A stretch of 64,000 bases of DNA from Sciurus carolinensis (Eukaryota > Chordata > Mammalia > Rodentia > Sciuridae). Position numbers and translations under genes: made by a program. The notes beneath the pieces were generated by a model. The model saw nothing but the letters and a program-made list of their open reading frames with translations. It was not told where the DNA came from and searched no databases. The DNA is taken from the NCBI RefSeq assembly GCF_902686445.1, contig NC_062218.1, positions 10,453,015 to 10,517,014 of the forward strand. Reading direction: 5' to 3'. This document shows positions 46,421 to 57,190 of this stretch, piece by piece; positions within the stretch are counted from its first letter, which is position 1; every line of letters begins with the position of its first letter.

Positions 46421-46813
46421 AAAGGTACACTCATACATTGTTGGTGGGAATACAAATTGGTGCAACTATTATGGAAAGTCGTATGGAAATTCCTCAGAAA
46501 ACTTGGAATGGAACTGCCATTCGACCCAGCTATCTCACTTCTTGGTCTATACCCAAAGGACTTAAAATGGGCATACTACAGAGATCCAACCACATCAATG
46601 TTCATAGAAGCTCAGCTCACAATAGCTAAACTGTGGAAGCAACCTAGGTGCCCTTTAACAGGTGAATGGATAAAAACTAGGTGGTATGTTTATACAAAGG
46701 AATTTTACTCAGCCTTAAAGAAGAATGAAATTATGGCATTTGTAGGTAAATGTATGGAGTTGGAGAATATCATGCTAAGAAAAATAAATCAATCCCCCAC
46801 AACCAAAATCTGA
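46421..46813 (+). pseudogene. LINE-1 ORF2 C-terminal fragment, open
   Basis: An open frame with the conserved L1 ORF2p C-terminal segment: motifs 'LIHCWW', '[15 protein letters not shown]', '[10 protein letters not shown]', 'IAKLWKQPRCP' and 'EWIKTRWYVYT'. In the intact protein this follows the RT domain and includes the cysteine-rich region. The open frame extends back to a GTG at 46337, but residues before about 46421 come from the older L1, so it is a chance fusion of two elements. No promoter is seen, and it is a 5' truncated dead copy. Confidence 0.88.
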
Positions 46814-47108
46814 ATGTTTTCTCTGATAGACTGATACTAATTCACAATGGGGGCAGGAGGATAGGGAAGAATAAAGTTACTTTAGATTAGATAGAGGTGA
46901 GTGAAGGGAGGGGAAGGAGTATGAAGGATACTAGAATGAATCAGACATTATTACCCTATGTACATATGTAACTCTATGACCAGAGGGATTCTACATCTTA
47001 TACAACCAGAAGAATGAGAAATTATGCTCCATTATATATGATGTATCAAAGTGCATTCTACTGTCATGTATAACTAATTAAACCAAATTAAAATTTATTA
47101 AAAAAATA
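46421..47108 (+). mobile_element. Lineage-type L1 3' end, nested in the ancient L1
   Basis: Begins 'ggtacactcatacattgttgg' and continues through the ORF2 C-terminus, 'gtgaagggaggggaagg', 'tgcattctactgtcatgta' and an A-rich end. It is inserted at the old L1's 'actcatatatggaattg' block. The old L1 3' UTR resumes at 47109 ('gattaaagggtatgaag', 'tatagttagatgtggg'). Confidence 0.88.
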
Positions 47109-47419
47109 AAGTCAATATCATACAAGTTGAGAGAAGAAGAGTTGTTACCTGAGTCTGGTAGGATTAGATGGGTGGAAAGGCCGGGATGATTGATTAAAGG
47201 GTATGAAGTTATAGTTAGATGTGGGAATAAATTATAAGATTCTAGTGCATGCCCAGTTAATTGTAGATAATGCCAGCGTTCCATATATATTGTTTATAAG
47301 TTAAAAGAAATGATTTTAAATGTCTTCACCGTTAGTGATAAAGGTTTTGGGAGTTAGATATGTTTACACTAACTTGTGCATTACTCCTTGTATACATGTC
47401 TCAAAATCTCTTCCTGAGT

Positions 47420-47627
47420 GCTGGGTGAGGTGGTGCACACCTGTAATCCCAGCGGCTCGGGAGGCTGGGGCAAGAAGATGGCAAGTTGAAAGCCAGCCTC
47501 AGCAACTTAGCAAGACCCTAAGGAAAGTAGTGGGACCTGTTTCTAACTTAAATATTAAAAAGGGCTGAGGATGTGGTTCGGTGACTGAGCATCCCCCTTT
47601 AATCCCAGTACCAAAACCCTCCTGTAC
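47420..47627 (+). mobile_element. B1-ID dimeric SINE
   Basis: B1 half 'gctgggtgaggtggtgcacacctgtaatcccagcggctcgggaggctg' region, 'agccagcctcagcaacttagc', linker, then ID half 'gggctgaggatgtggttcggtg' and 'taatcccagtacc'. Inserted in the ancient L1 3' UTR, which continues after it. Confidence 0.95.
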
Positions 47628-47660
47628 ACGTGACATCTGTACAATTTGTGGCACGAAATC

Positions 47661-48367
47661 AATACTTTAATGATTCTTTCAGGGCTTATCCAGTGTGATC
47701 TGTGCAACTTATTTTGTGACCTGTAATTGGAGTTCATGGCTTTATTCACATCCTGATTGGATACAGTCAGTAGAGCTCTTCAAAGGCAGAGAAGCTCCTT
47801 CAGAGAGTCAACTCTGACATTTTGGAGTGCCCTACTCCAGGGTAAAATGTATACATGGAAGTATGGAAGTGAGAATGTTTTAAATTAAAAATTTGTATAA
47901 TGCTATATAATCAACATGAAGAATACCCCGGTCAGAGAAACTGGACATGAATGTGGAATGGCCTCTGTTAGCACCATTCTCAGTGACGTACTAGGAAATG
48001 TGTGCTTCCCATTCCTGAAACCTGGGGGCTGGCAGGGTAAAGATGGTTATCCGGAGATGTGGCGTGCTTCTGATGCACACATAAAATGTCTTATTGGATT
48101 GCAGTGGTAGTTGCTTCCTATGGACTTTGGAATCTTATTTGGCCAAGGATCAGCAAACACGAATTGAGTCTTCCTTTTCAGTGGACTTCTTTTATACAAA
48201 GGGTACAAGGAGAAACCTGTAGATGCATGTGATTCTCTGGAGTCAGCTGCTATTCTTGGTTCAGTCATGGTCAGAGAGGCAGAGACTGGTCTGGGAAAGG
48301 TATGGCCATCAGGAATTCAGTGCCCAAAGGATGCAGGTTCAGATTATACCTCTGGTCAAGTAGAGGT

Positions 48368-48368
<1 letters not shown>
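47661..48368. other. Unassigned DNA
   Basis: No gene or named repeat recognised. Moderately GC-richer than the neighbours, with scattered CpGs. Confidence 0.4.

Positions 48369-48414
<46 letters not shown>
48369..48414. repeat. (CA)n microsatellite
   Basis: About 18 uninterrupted AC units followed by a short TATACACAC tail. Confidence 0.97.
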
Positions 48415-48415
<1 letters not shown>

Positions 48416-48699
48416 TTCTCACTTCAGTACCTCTATCTTATTAGTGTGACATTGAACAAAGATGTGGATTTTAGAAATGAAAGTCTTCCAGGTTTGTTAT
48501 ACCTCTTTATGTTTGGCTTGGGTATTTTGGGTCATTTATATTCTTATCAATTGTCAATTTATGCACATTAAAAGAAACATTCTAAGGGCATATTTTGAGG
48601 GTAGTGTTAGAATCACCTTAATTTATAAGAATTATATATATTTTACAAGAAATGCTGTCTTCTAATCCAGTCTTAAATAGAGGGCTCATAAACCTATCT

Positions 48700-49330
48700 A
48701 GGCATTATTTAATTTCTCTCACTAGTATGTTGTATTTATTGTACACATTTCTGTTAGATGTATTCTTAGGTAGTTAGTATTTTTATGTGATTATAAAAAA
48801 TATCATTAATAATTTTATTTTTATTTCTTGCTGAGATCTAGAAATGCAACTGGCTTATTAGGTATTGATTCTTTATCTTTCAATATTATTAAATTTATTC
48901 ATTAATTCTAATATTTGCATAATTATTTTGAATCATTTGTATTTATATTTACAATGATTTTGAATAAGGACAACTTCATGCATTTCTTTCAAATTTTGTG
49001 CATTATGTTCTTTTGTTGTCTGTTTTTGTTGTTATTAGATCACTTCTGGATCCCTGGGACAAATCTCAATAGGAGTGATAGGTGTAGGCATCCATGCAAG
49101 ACATCTCCATCCCAATAGACACATACAGGATGTTTTTCAATGGTTTTCTGCACAAATGATGTAAGAATGGCTTTTCCTTTTATTTGTAATTTGCTAAGCT
49201 TTAGAAAATTATATTGTTAAATTTTATCAAAAATTTTAATACATCTAGCAGGACAGTTATACATACATATCTATTTAATTTCCTTTAATGGTCAGAGTAG
49301 AAAGATTAGCTTTTTAATACTAAATTTTCT
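48700..49330 (-). mobile_element. Old LINE-1 ORF2 fragment, antisense
   Basis: 'tagatgtattcttaggtagttag', 'gagatctagaaatgcaactggc', 'attgattctttatctttcaatattattaaatttattcattaattctaat' region, then 'ggagtgataggtgtaggcatcc' follow the L1 RT order (ttcctaggtattt...aatgcaactgatttt...gtatcctgcaactttac...gtggtgagagtgggcatcc). A small insert near 49030-49070 disturbs it. Strongly decayed. Confidence 0.65.
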
Positions 49331-49839
49331 GCATGCTAACAAAACCCCCAGATGTCTGAATTTTAATGTCAGTCTTACTTATTTCTAGTGTTTTATTTGC
49401 AAATTTTTAATGTTTTTGCATATGTATACAAATACTTTTGTCCTGGTCAGGTTTTGAGATTATGATTTAATATTTTTCCATGTTATCTCTTTCTCCACTT
49501 CAGAATGATGTCTATATGCAAAGTGAATGCTATTTCAGTTTAAACACTTAAGAAAAATTTACTGATGAGTTAATCCAGCTGAGGGATTTTTTTTAGATAA
49601 TTTTAAACAATGGGTTCAATTCCTTTAATTTCCATAAATAAGGTCCAAATATATTTCAATTGCCATGCCTTCCAAGGAACATAGACATAGGCAGAAAATG
49701 GGATTAGCTAAGCAACTTCAGCTTATGAGCTTCCTAACCTGGCTCTAGTGAACACTTTCACAGCCCAATTTTTCAATTCTCCTGCATTTCAAGTATGGAA
49801 GGTGGCAACTGAGAGTATTTACAGGCCTCTCAAGGGTGG
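49331..49839. other. Unassigned DNA
   Basis: AT-rich, nothing recognised. Confidence 0.4.
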
Positions 49840-50238
49840 AAAGGTGTTCTCCAAACAGATAAGCCTACCTGGAACCTCAGGATATCTTATTTGTGATAAA
49901 AGCCTTTGCAGATATGATTAGGCATCTCAAGATGAGATCATCTGAGATTCAGCCACGCCCCACATCTAATGATGAATTTTCTAGAAGATACAGAAGACAC
50001 AGGGACGCGAGAAGAACTAAATTAATGTGAAGATAGAGGTGAAGGCTTGAGTGATATTTTACCACCAGGAAATGCCAAGGGTTCCTGGAAGCTAGCAGGG
50101 AGAGGTGCAGGGCACACCAGAAAAAAGGAGCTCTTGAGTCCATACTTCTGGCCTCTTGAGGTGTAAGAGGTAAGTTTCTCTGATTTGAAGCTTCAGAGTT
50201 TCAGCTAGGTTGTTACAGAGCCCTGGGAAACCAAAACA
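49840..50238 (+). mobile_element. MLT1-like (ERVL-MaLR) LTR
   Basis: 'ggatatcttatttgtgataaaagcctttgcagatatgatta', 'gatgagatcatctgagatt', 'gtgaagatagaggtgaaggcttgagtgat', 'gagtccatacttctggcctc' and the end 'gttacagagccctgggaaaccaaaaca' match the MLT1 order (ggtctttgcagatgtgattaa...gatgagatcatc...cttctggcctcc...gttacagcagccctaggaaactaa). Confidence 0.8.
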
Positions 50239-50689
50239 TGGGCCTTTGCCTGTAGATGATATAAGATACAGCAGTGTTAAAGTTCTAGTTGATTAAAAAG
50301 TGTGATTCAGCTCTCTCCCACCCGCCCTTCATTTCTTTCAACACCTCTCTGAAGGCTTTGGATTGTTCTTTCTTTCCAAAGAGAAGCGTCTGCTTTGGAA
50401 GAGACTTTGGTTTCTTACAAGGGAAAATAATTCAATGAACATGTAAGCCTCTGGCACTTATTTTATCAATAGGAGAAATGGAAAATGATTTTGCCATGAC
50501 TAACGCCCAGCAGATGAAAGGAAAAACACCTCTTCAATTCTTATATGCTGCCTTCAAACAATTGGAATGCCTTTGATAACTGACCAAGGCCATAAGCTCC
50601 CTTTTTCGTTAATTCTCTTGACTAGTAAGTGATTCCAGAACCAGTTTCTGTGGATTTTATTTTCCTTAAAACTCTGAACTTGATCATCC
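50239..50689. other. Unassigned DNA
   Basis: Nothing recognised. Confidence 0.4.
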
Positions 50690-50880
50690 AGAAAGCAAGA
50701 TAATGCTGAGAATTGGAAGAAATTTTAGGAGATATTTCATCAGAGTTTAAATGCTCACTTTGCAGAAGATCCCTGACTCCACATAGATAATTTGTTTAAG
50801 TACACATGGCAATGAGCCATGTTTTAAAATTGATGATAGTCAGCTCTGTTTGATTCTGTATTTAACAGGTGGCCTATTTC
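50690..50880. repeat. Probable MIR3-like SINE remnant
   Basis: 'gagaattggaagaaattttaggagatatttcatcagag', 'gatccctgactccacatagataatttgtttaagtacacatgg' resembles the MIR3 order (gaactggaagggaccttagagatcat...gaggcccagagagg...cttgcccaaggtcacac). Low identity. Confidence 0.45.
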
Positions 50881-51051
50881 AGAATACTCTGTATTCAAGG
50901 TCCTAGAGTACAGCCTTAGAGATTTTTATAATGAGTAATTGAGGCTTCTGGGAATGGCCTGTGTATTTTATAAATGTTGATTACATGGACCCATGTAATA
51001 CTTGAACTTAATAAAATCTGTGGTGTTTTGAAGATTTTTGTAAACTCAAGT

Positions 51052-51053
<2 letters not shown>

Positions 51054-51086
<33 letters not shown>
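51054..51086. repeat. (TG)n microsatellite
   Basis: 33 bp of uninterrupted GT units at the left edge of the adjacent LTR fragment. Confidence 0.95.
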
Positions 51087-51087
<1 letters not shown>

Positions 51088-51366
51088 TCCACAGGGTCTG
51101 GTGGTTGGGGAGTCCACAGTTAAGTGCTGGTTCCTGTGGGCTTAGTCGCCACACCACTGCATCATCACGGGTGGGTGGTGAGAAGGCCAGGAAATGCAAG
51201 AGAAGGTGGAAAACCCACTTTTATAAGGGCACTGTCCAACTGAGGAAGGTGGAACCCTCGTGGCCTAGCCTCTTCTTTAATAAAGGTCCCGCCTCTGAGT
51301 ACTGTTAAATGGCAATTAAATTCCAACATGAATTTTGGAGGGGATTAACATTAAAACCCCAGCAGC
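51087..51366 (-). mobile_element. MaLR/MLT1-type LTR fragment, antisense
   Basis: 'acccacttttataagggcact', 'gtggaaccctcgtggcctag', 'aaaggtcccgcctctgagtactgttaaa', 'tccaacatgaattttggagggg' and 'aaaccccagcagc' match antisense MLT1/MST sequence. The left end is replaced by the TG repeat. Confidence 0.75.
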
Positions 51367-51674
51367 ATGTTCTTACAAATAACAAATACACGTGTTTCCA
51401 TTAATAGCATTTAGTATTTAGAAGGCCTTTACTCTATATAGTCTGATTCTAAATTTTACAATATAATGAAGGGGATAGAGCAGGAAGTCATCTGCTGCCC
51501 GTGAACCTTGAAAGGTTCAGAAAAAATGCTTATCAATGAATGAAATAACACAGTGACATGTAAAGTAATAATTAAAAACTCAAAGGCCACACAATGACAA
51601 CTACCACCCGGAACACGTAACAGACATTCCTCTCCCATTTCATTAGTTGTCCAGCTGGAGATTAGATGCAATTC

Positions 51675-52091
51675 TGCTTTAACTTGTGCACTGCTCTGAT
51701 CAAAATGCTGAACAGGAACAACTTGGAAGAGGAAAGGTTTATTTGAGCTCACATTTCAAAGGTCTCATTTCACAGATGGCTGACTTCATTGCTCTGAGCC
51801 TAAGGTGAGGCAGCACATCATGGGAGAAGAGTCCACTTGAAAGTTGCTCAGTCCATGGCAGGGTTAGCAGGCAGAAAGGGTTGGAGGGAAGGGGTCAAAG
51901 GGAAGAAGCACCTTTCCAGGAAATAGCCTCAGTGACCCATCTCCTCCAGCAATGTCCCACCTATCTACCTATCACTACCCAGACCTGGATGGACTGATTA
52001 GGTTACAGTTCTTCTAACCTAATCATGCTACCTCTTAATATTCCAGTATCACAGGAACTTTGGGCGGATACTTCACTTCCATAGTATAACA
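51675..52091 (-). mobile_element. MaLR-type solo LTR, antisense, exact 5-bp duplication
   Basis: 417 bp, starting TG ('tgctttaacttgtgcactgctctgatc') and ending CA ('cacttccatagtataaca'), with 'gaggaaaggtttatttgagctcac', 'gaggcagcacatcatggg' and 'agcaatgtcccacc' inside. Exact target duplications AATTC at 51670-51674 and 52092-52096. No internal region. Confidence 0.85.
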
Positions 52092-52096
52092 AATTC

Positions 52097-53333
52097 ATAC
52101 TATGACTTAAGTATAAAAACACATCTGAAATAAAACCAAAAATGTCTTTGTTGAAGTTATCTGTATTTTTCAAATCTAAGGTAGAATGACTTCTGAAAAG
52201 TGTCCAAGTTTCTGAGTGATATGCATTGCCTAGAAAAGGTGATTTACTCATGAGTCTAGTACAGCTCTTGCAAATGGCATTTCTTCCCAGCAAAAGAAGA
52301 ATTATCATTCTCTATGAAAATTGAAAGATCCCTGAAATTTCCTCTGCTTAGCTCATCCAGGTAACCTTGATGGAGAGCAAGATGTGATGCTGTGCTTGCA
52401 TGATTGATAAGCTGTTGAATATTGCTGGAGTAAAGTCCATGGGAATTCTTTCAGGGATGAGTTCCATGTGAGCAGACATCTATTCTTACTGGACACTCTG
52501 ATTTCTAAGTTCAAGAGAAATGATTTAAGAGATTTAAGTTATTTTTCTCTTTTCTGTTACCATGCCCAATGCAATAAACCACAGTTCAGGTTTCTATTGC
52601 TTATAATCTTCCTATAAACCCCTTTGTCAAAAAGAACTGCAATTTACCCATTTTAAATGTTCAGTGTGAATATATTTATTGTTCTTCCATGTTCATTCCA
52701 AAATAAGAGGCAAGTTTGAAGCATTTTCAATTAAAAATGTATGTGCCCACGTTACTTTCTGCAGAAAACTAGCCAACTCCAAGTATTTGAACCTCATGAA
52801 TACTAACTATTCATGAGTTTCTATTTTATAAAGTGAAAAGACTATTATATAAACAGTAATTATTCAAAATGATTAGAAATTTCAGATGATTTTGCTAATT
52901 TGCTTTATTTGCAAAATTTTAACCCCTTGTGAATTTTGGGAGGTGCTACGGTATGACCTGCGATCTAAATATCTACATTAGTGCTAGGTGCAATCAGAAT
53001 TCTCATAAGCCTGAATCACTTGCTGCATTTCACACTGGGTCTTCACATGGAGTCTTTCCTTGGTGAACTTCCCCCACACTTACTTCTGTGATGTAAGAAA
53101 TCCAGGTCTGAGTTTCTTGAAAGGGCTCCTTGTTCCTCCTATTATCAATACAAAGAACAATCATTGTCCATCCCTTGTCACTTGGGTACCTAGAGAAATT
53201 GGAAGGATTTGATTATGTGCTGGAGGGGAATGTATGTGCAGAGAACAGTTCAGTCTTTGCTAGGACTTTACATTCACATGGGATGTCCCTGCCATAAGCA
53301 ATGTATAGACAATGCAGCTAACAGACCCTTTGT
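52097..53333. other. Unassigned DNA
   Basis: No gene or named repeat recognised. 52930-53330 is GC-richer and could be a decayed LTR, without support. Confidence 0.4.
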
Positions 53334-53424
53334 GGGCTGGGCATGTGGCTTAGTGGTAGATCATTTTCCTGGCATGATGAGGCTCTGGGTTTGACCCCCA
53401 GCACTGAGGGAGGGGAAAAAAAAA
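53334..53424 (+). mobile_element. ID-type SINE
   Basis: Sense ID body 'gggctgggcatgtggcttagtgg', 'gctctgggtttgacccccagcac', then a short A tail. Near consensus in both promoter-box regions. A clear target duplication is not visible. Confidence 0.93.
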
Positions 53425-53884
53425 GTTATTTTGTTTACTAAAATAAGGCAGTGGAGAGTACTTTTATGCAAAGTTTAATTAATTTTCCATAGTAAGTCGG
53501 GTATTATATTCAGTGTGCAATTCACAATTCATAAGAACAAAAAATTACCTGTAGCTTATTACATTGTTTATGGATCTCTTCTTAAAGATGATGTGTAAGA
53601 GGACTATAAAATGAAGCATTTAATTTTGTTTCCATCAAAATCAGTTAGTATCAACAATTGTCTTAGACTGATCATGGGGGGATTAATTTGTTACCATTAA
53701 TTCCAGTCTATTTGAGGTGCTCATTTAAGAATTTTAACTAATGCTTCAAGAATTAACTTAAATCCTACCTTATTTATGGCTCTCCAGTGTAAAGAACACC
53801 TTCCTGTATTTTCTCTGTATCCAACATAATAGACTGCTGAGTTCCATGTAGAATAAAACATACCGACAAACAAATAAAATGTGC
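53425..53884. other. Unassigned AT-rich DNA
   Basis: Nothing recognised. Confidence 0.4.
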
Positions 53885-54200
53885 AAAAACAATGCACATG
53901 GATTCACTGCAGGACATTCTGTTCAGTGAATTAATTTAGACACAAAAGGAACAAAGTTATAGCTGAATAAGGGAGATACCTTCTGGTGTTTTATTGCACA
54001 TGTGACCTGAGTCAACAATATTGAATTATGTATTTCCAAACAAGTGACACACAGAACTTGTGTGTCACCACAAAGAAAAGGTAAAACGTTTGAGGTGATA
54101 AAATGCAAAATATCCTGATATGAGCATTATAGAAAGCACACATGAGTTAAAACATCACACTGAAATATGTGTCAATTGAAAGCAAATAAAAAATAAAGAT
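53885..54200 (+). mobile_element. Ancient L1M 3' end
   Basis: 'cattctgttcagtgaattaatttagacacaaaaggaacaaa' region, then 'aaaggtaaaacgtttgaggtgataaaatgc', 'aaaacatcacactgaaatatg' and 'aaataaaaaataaa', matching old L1 tails (agtgaaataagccagacacaaaagg...ggtgatggatatg...aaaacatcatgttgtac). Decayed. Confidence 0.5.
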
Positions 54201-54394
54201 GGTAGACAGCAAGAAAGAACCATGAACATATAGATGGATAAACACTAAAATTATAAGATTTTAAATCTGGAACTAGAAAAAGCTGCATGTTATCCTTTTA
54301 TGATTCTTTATGCTTTTTTGGCAAAATCAACAAAATTATATGGTAGTCTTCGCAAGGTCTGATGCACAAAGACAAGGAATCATGTTCTTTGTGT

Positions 54395-54630
54395 TAGGTA
54401 GAGGGTAGTGAAGGGAGGGATGGTGTTATGGGGGTAGGAAGGATAGTATAGTGAAACAGACATTAGTACCTTATGTACATATATGGCTGCATGATTGATG
54501 CAATCCTGCAATATGTAAAATTAGAGAAATGAGAAATTAGACTACATTGATGTATGATCTATCAAAATGTATAAATGCATTCTACTGTCATGTACAACAA
54601 ATTGGAACAAATAAAAAAATTTTTAAAAAG
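54395..54630 (+). mobile_element. Lineage-type L1 3' UTR, truncated
   Basis: Starts 'aggtagagggtagtgaagggaggg', then 'ttatgtacatatatggctgcatg', 'aaatgcattctactgtcatgtac' and an A-rich end. Only the last 235 bp of an L1. 'gaatcat' occurs on both sides (near 54379 and 54630), a possible short duplication. Confidence 0.85.
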
Positions 54631-54774
54631 AATCATATGCTAAAAAGGGGGTACACCATACAAATTTATCTACAGGACTATCAGGGCTGTCTTTATATTG
54701 AAAAATGCTTTTATCTCTTTAAATTTGGAAAATCAAAGAAATGAATGTAATTTAAATGAAGCATTTCAAAAGAA

Positions 54775-54950
54775 TTTTTTTTTCATACTAGGGTGTGAAC
54801 CCAGAGGCACTCAGACCCTGAGCTACATCCCCAGCACACCCCCTTTTGTTTTTTACTTTATATTTTGAGATAAGTTTTTAAGTTTTTAAGTCTGACTTTC
54901 AACCTCAAAAGCTGCTGGAATGACAGGCATGTGCCACTGTGTCTGACTTA
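54775..54950 (-). mobile_element. B1-ID dimeric SINE, decayed
   Basis: Antisense ID half ('gggtgtgaacccagaggca', 'gagctacatccccagca'), then a shortened B1 half ('attttgagataag', 'aaaagctgctggaatgacagg', 'tgtgccactgtgtctgac'). Flanked by aaaagaa (54768-54774 and 54951-54957). The B1 middle is partly deleted. Confidence 0.85.
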
Positions 54951-56981
54951 AAAAGAAAATTCTTTAGAAAAGTTTGCAAAGTTAAATAAAACAACAATCC
55001 TTTATTGTTGAATTAATCTAACGATGTTATGCTACATCTAAATAAAGAAAATATTTTGTGTAAAACTTTAAATCAGATTAATTTTATGTAAATGCTACTT
55101 ACCTCTAACATCTGTAAAATTAGGGCAGAATAATAAGCAGAGATACCCGTGGCACAAGGTCAGCACTTCAAAATTGGAAATCAAGCTAAAACTCAGTGAA
55201 AGGAAACATGCCAGTCTTCCTACCTTGACAAAAGACACTTCATAGCAACAAAATAGAAAAGTGTGTAATCTGTAAATGTGACTGCTACTTACCACATATC
55301 TAAGTGATTGAATTTAAATATTAGTACCCAACTCAGGTCTTCTGGGGATGGGCCAACAATTGGCGGCAGGTTATAATTCATAAAAAAAAAAGATACTCAT
55401 TATAACAATTTTTGCCTTTCTTGTAGCATAAAGCACTAAACTAATTATTAAATCAAGGCTGTTTTCATGTAAGTTTAGTTCTAGCTATGGTGATAATGTA
55501 CATAGTTAAACTATAATTACATTCAGGGAGTACATAATTCAATTTTACCTAAAATATAAATTGAAAGAAATATAAAATATTTCAATAATAGGTATTTTTG
55601 GGAATATCAATAATCTTATGAGCTTCTTAAAATGTAAATAAATACAGCTGATTTAAAAACAAACATCACTGAGTACCTTTATGAAAATCAAACTGTACAG
55701 TTTTATCACTGAATCTCTGATTTCCAACACAGATTATTGGCCTCAGGCTTCAAGCATTTTACATACCACTTATTTATGCACAAGTCAAAAAGTCTTAAAT
55801 GTTACAAATATTTATAACTTTTATACTTGACACACTGTTTATGAATCATATAAGCCACAAATGATAGTAATAAAGACATGTCAGATACCTAGGTTCAGCA
55901 TTATCAGGAAAGGCTGCCTTAAGCAAACTATACATTTTACTTATGTTATTTGAGTGGAAGGAATTGATAATTACTACATTTTCTTTACTTTTGCCCCCCA
56001 AATCCTCCTCACACTTTGAGTCAGTATCCATGTCCAAAGTCTGACCGTTTGCAAAACTTAAAACTTCTTAGCATCTGAATGAGATTGCAATTTTTTGTGC
56101 ATACAGGACCAGATAGGTAGAGAAAAACAATTCTGTGGAGCTCTAACAAGGTTACATGTGATGTGTGTTTAAGTTATATGCCAAATGAGAGACTGTCTTT
56201 GCAAATGTAGATTTTGGAGTTTGTGATACACAGATATATCAGAAAATACAAGGCAAAATACTCCTCTTGCCTAGGTGAACAGAAATACTACATATATATT
56301 ATTGAGCAAAAATGAACAAAGTCACACTAGATTTTTACTCAGGTTTACTAATTACATAGGGGAATAAAGACTTACAAAGTAATCAAATATATAGAAACAT
56401 TTTAAGTATTCTCAAAACTATCTTTCATGGGTTTACAACTCATTTAAGAGAAAATAGCCATTGCAGCTCAAATTTCATGGGTGTAAGCAGCATTTAATGA
56501 CTATCATATCAGTGTTTTCAGCAATCCTGACTTAATTTTTTTCAGGATTTTTTCCTCAGATCCATTGTTCTCCTGTACAGTTCAGTACTGACCATTCTCT
56601 ACTCATTTCCGTGACTTAATGAAATGCTTCCTCTTTGCTTTTCTTGCCTCAGGATGATGCATTCCATGTCTCAGTATGTCTCCTGGTATATTGACATTGG
56701 CACTGTCCAAACCTTGGGGACAGTGGTCATCCCAAATCTTAGAATCAAGTCTCACCTGCAGTTTTTGTCTATAGCTTAGATACTCTTCCACAGTCTCAGC
56801 TTTTCTCAGAATTATGATGGCGACCCATGTACAAGAGAATTTTCTGCTCAGAACCTCTAAGTATATGAGACTCATTTTCATACTAGTCACAAAATAAACC
56901 AGAATATCCCAACATTAATGAAATGCACTTTGAGTGAAATGTTCTTTGAGTGTTTACAATGAAATATTTACAAATATTTTC
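54951..56981. other. Unassigned AT-rich DNA
   Basis: No gene or named repeat recognised. An antisense 95-codon frame (56603-56890) opens with GTG and has a basic C-terminus but no domain I recognise, so I do not call it a gene. Confidence 0.45.
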
Positions 56982-57190
56982 CCTTCCTTCCTGCCTTCCT
57001 CCCTTCTTTCTTTATTTGGAATGGGGATTGAACCCAGGGATTCTTTACCTTTGAGATCTATCCCCTGTCCTTTTGAAGTTTTAGCTTGAGAGGGTGCCTT
57101 ACTAACTTGCTGAGGCTGGCCTGGAACTTGCGATCCTCTGCCCTCAGCCTCCAGAGTCACTGGTATTACAGCATGTGCCTCCGTGATCGG
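56982..57190 (-). mobile_element. B1-ID dimeric SINE, antisense
   Basis: CTT-rich tail, ID half ('ggggattgaacccagggattc', 'gatctatcccctgtcc'), B1 half ('gagagggtgccttactaacttgctgaggctgg', 'gcgatcctctgccctcagcctcc', 'ctggtattacagc'). Possible imperfect duplications aaatattttccc (left) and gaatgttttccc (right). Confidence 0.92.

Larger units (their letters stand above)
38850..47660 (+). mobile_element. Nearly full-length ancient L1M, with four nested insertions
   Basis: Plus-strand old LINE-1 with its parts in order: GC-richer 5' UTR-like sequence (38850-40500), degenerate ORF1 and inter-ORF region (40500-42330, for example 'gcatattatcgaaag...gctgccaaactagaatattgtacaagcaaag' region and 'ttcatcactgccagaccc'), ORF2 endonuclease region (42400-43000), RT (44000-44900), C-terminal region (to 46420) and 3' UTR (47109-47412 and 47628-47660). 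Interruptions: L1 tail 41795-42260, SINE 43002-43312, L1 tail 46421-47108, SINE 47420-47627. The ORFs are destroyed by indels and stops. The 5' boundary is approximate. Confidence 0.75.

Noticed and set aside
51054..51308. Open frame beginning with a run of Cys-Val codons
   Set aside because: The start lies in the TG microsatellite and the rest is antisense LTR sequence.
56603..56890. Antisense 95-codon frame with basic C-terminus as a gene
   Set aside because: It opens with GTG, has no recognised domain and no supporting neighbouring signals.
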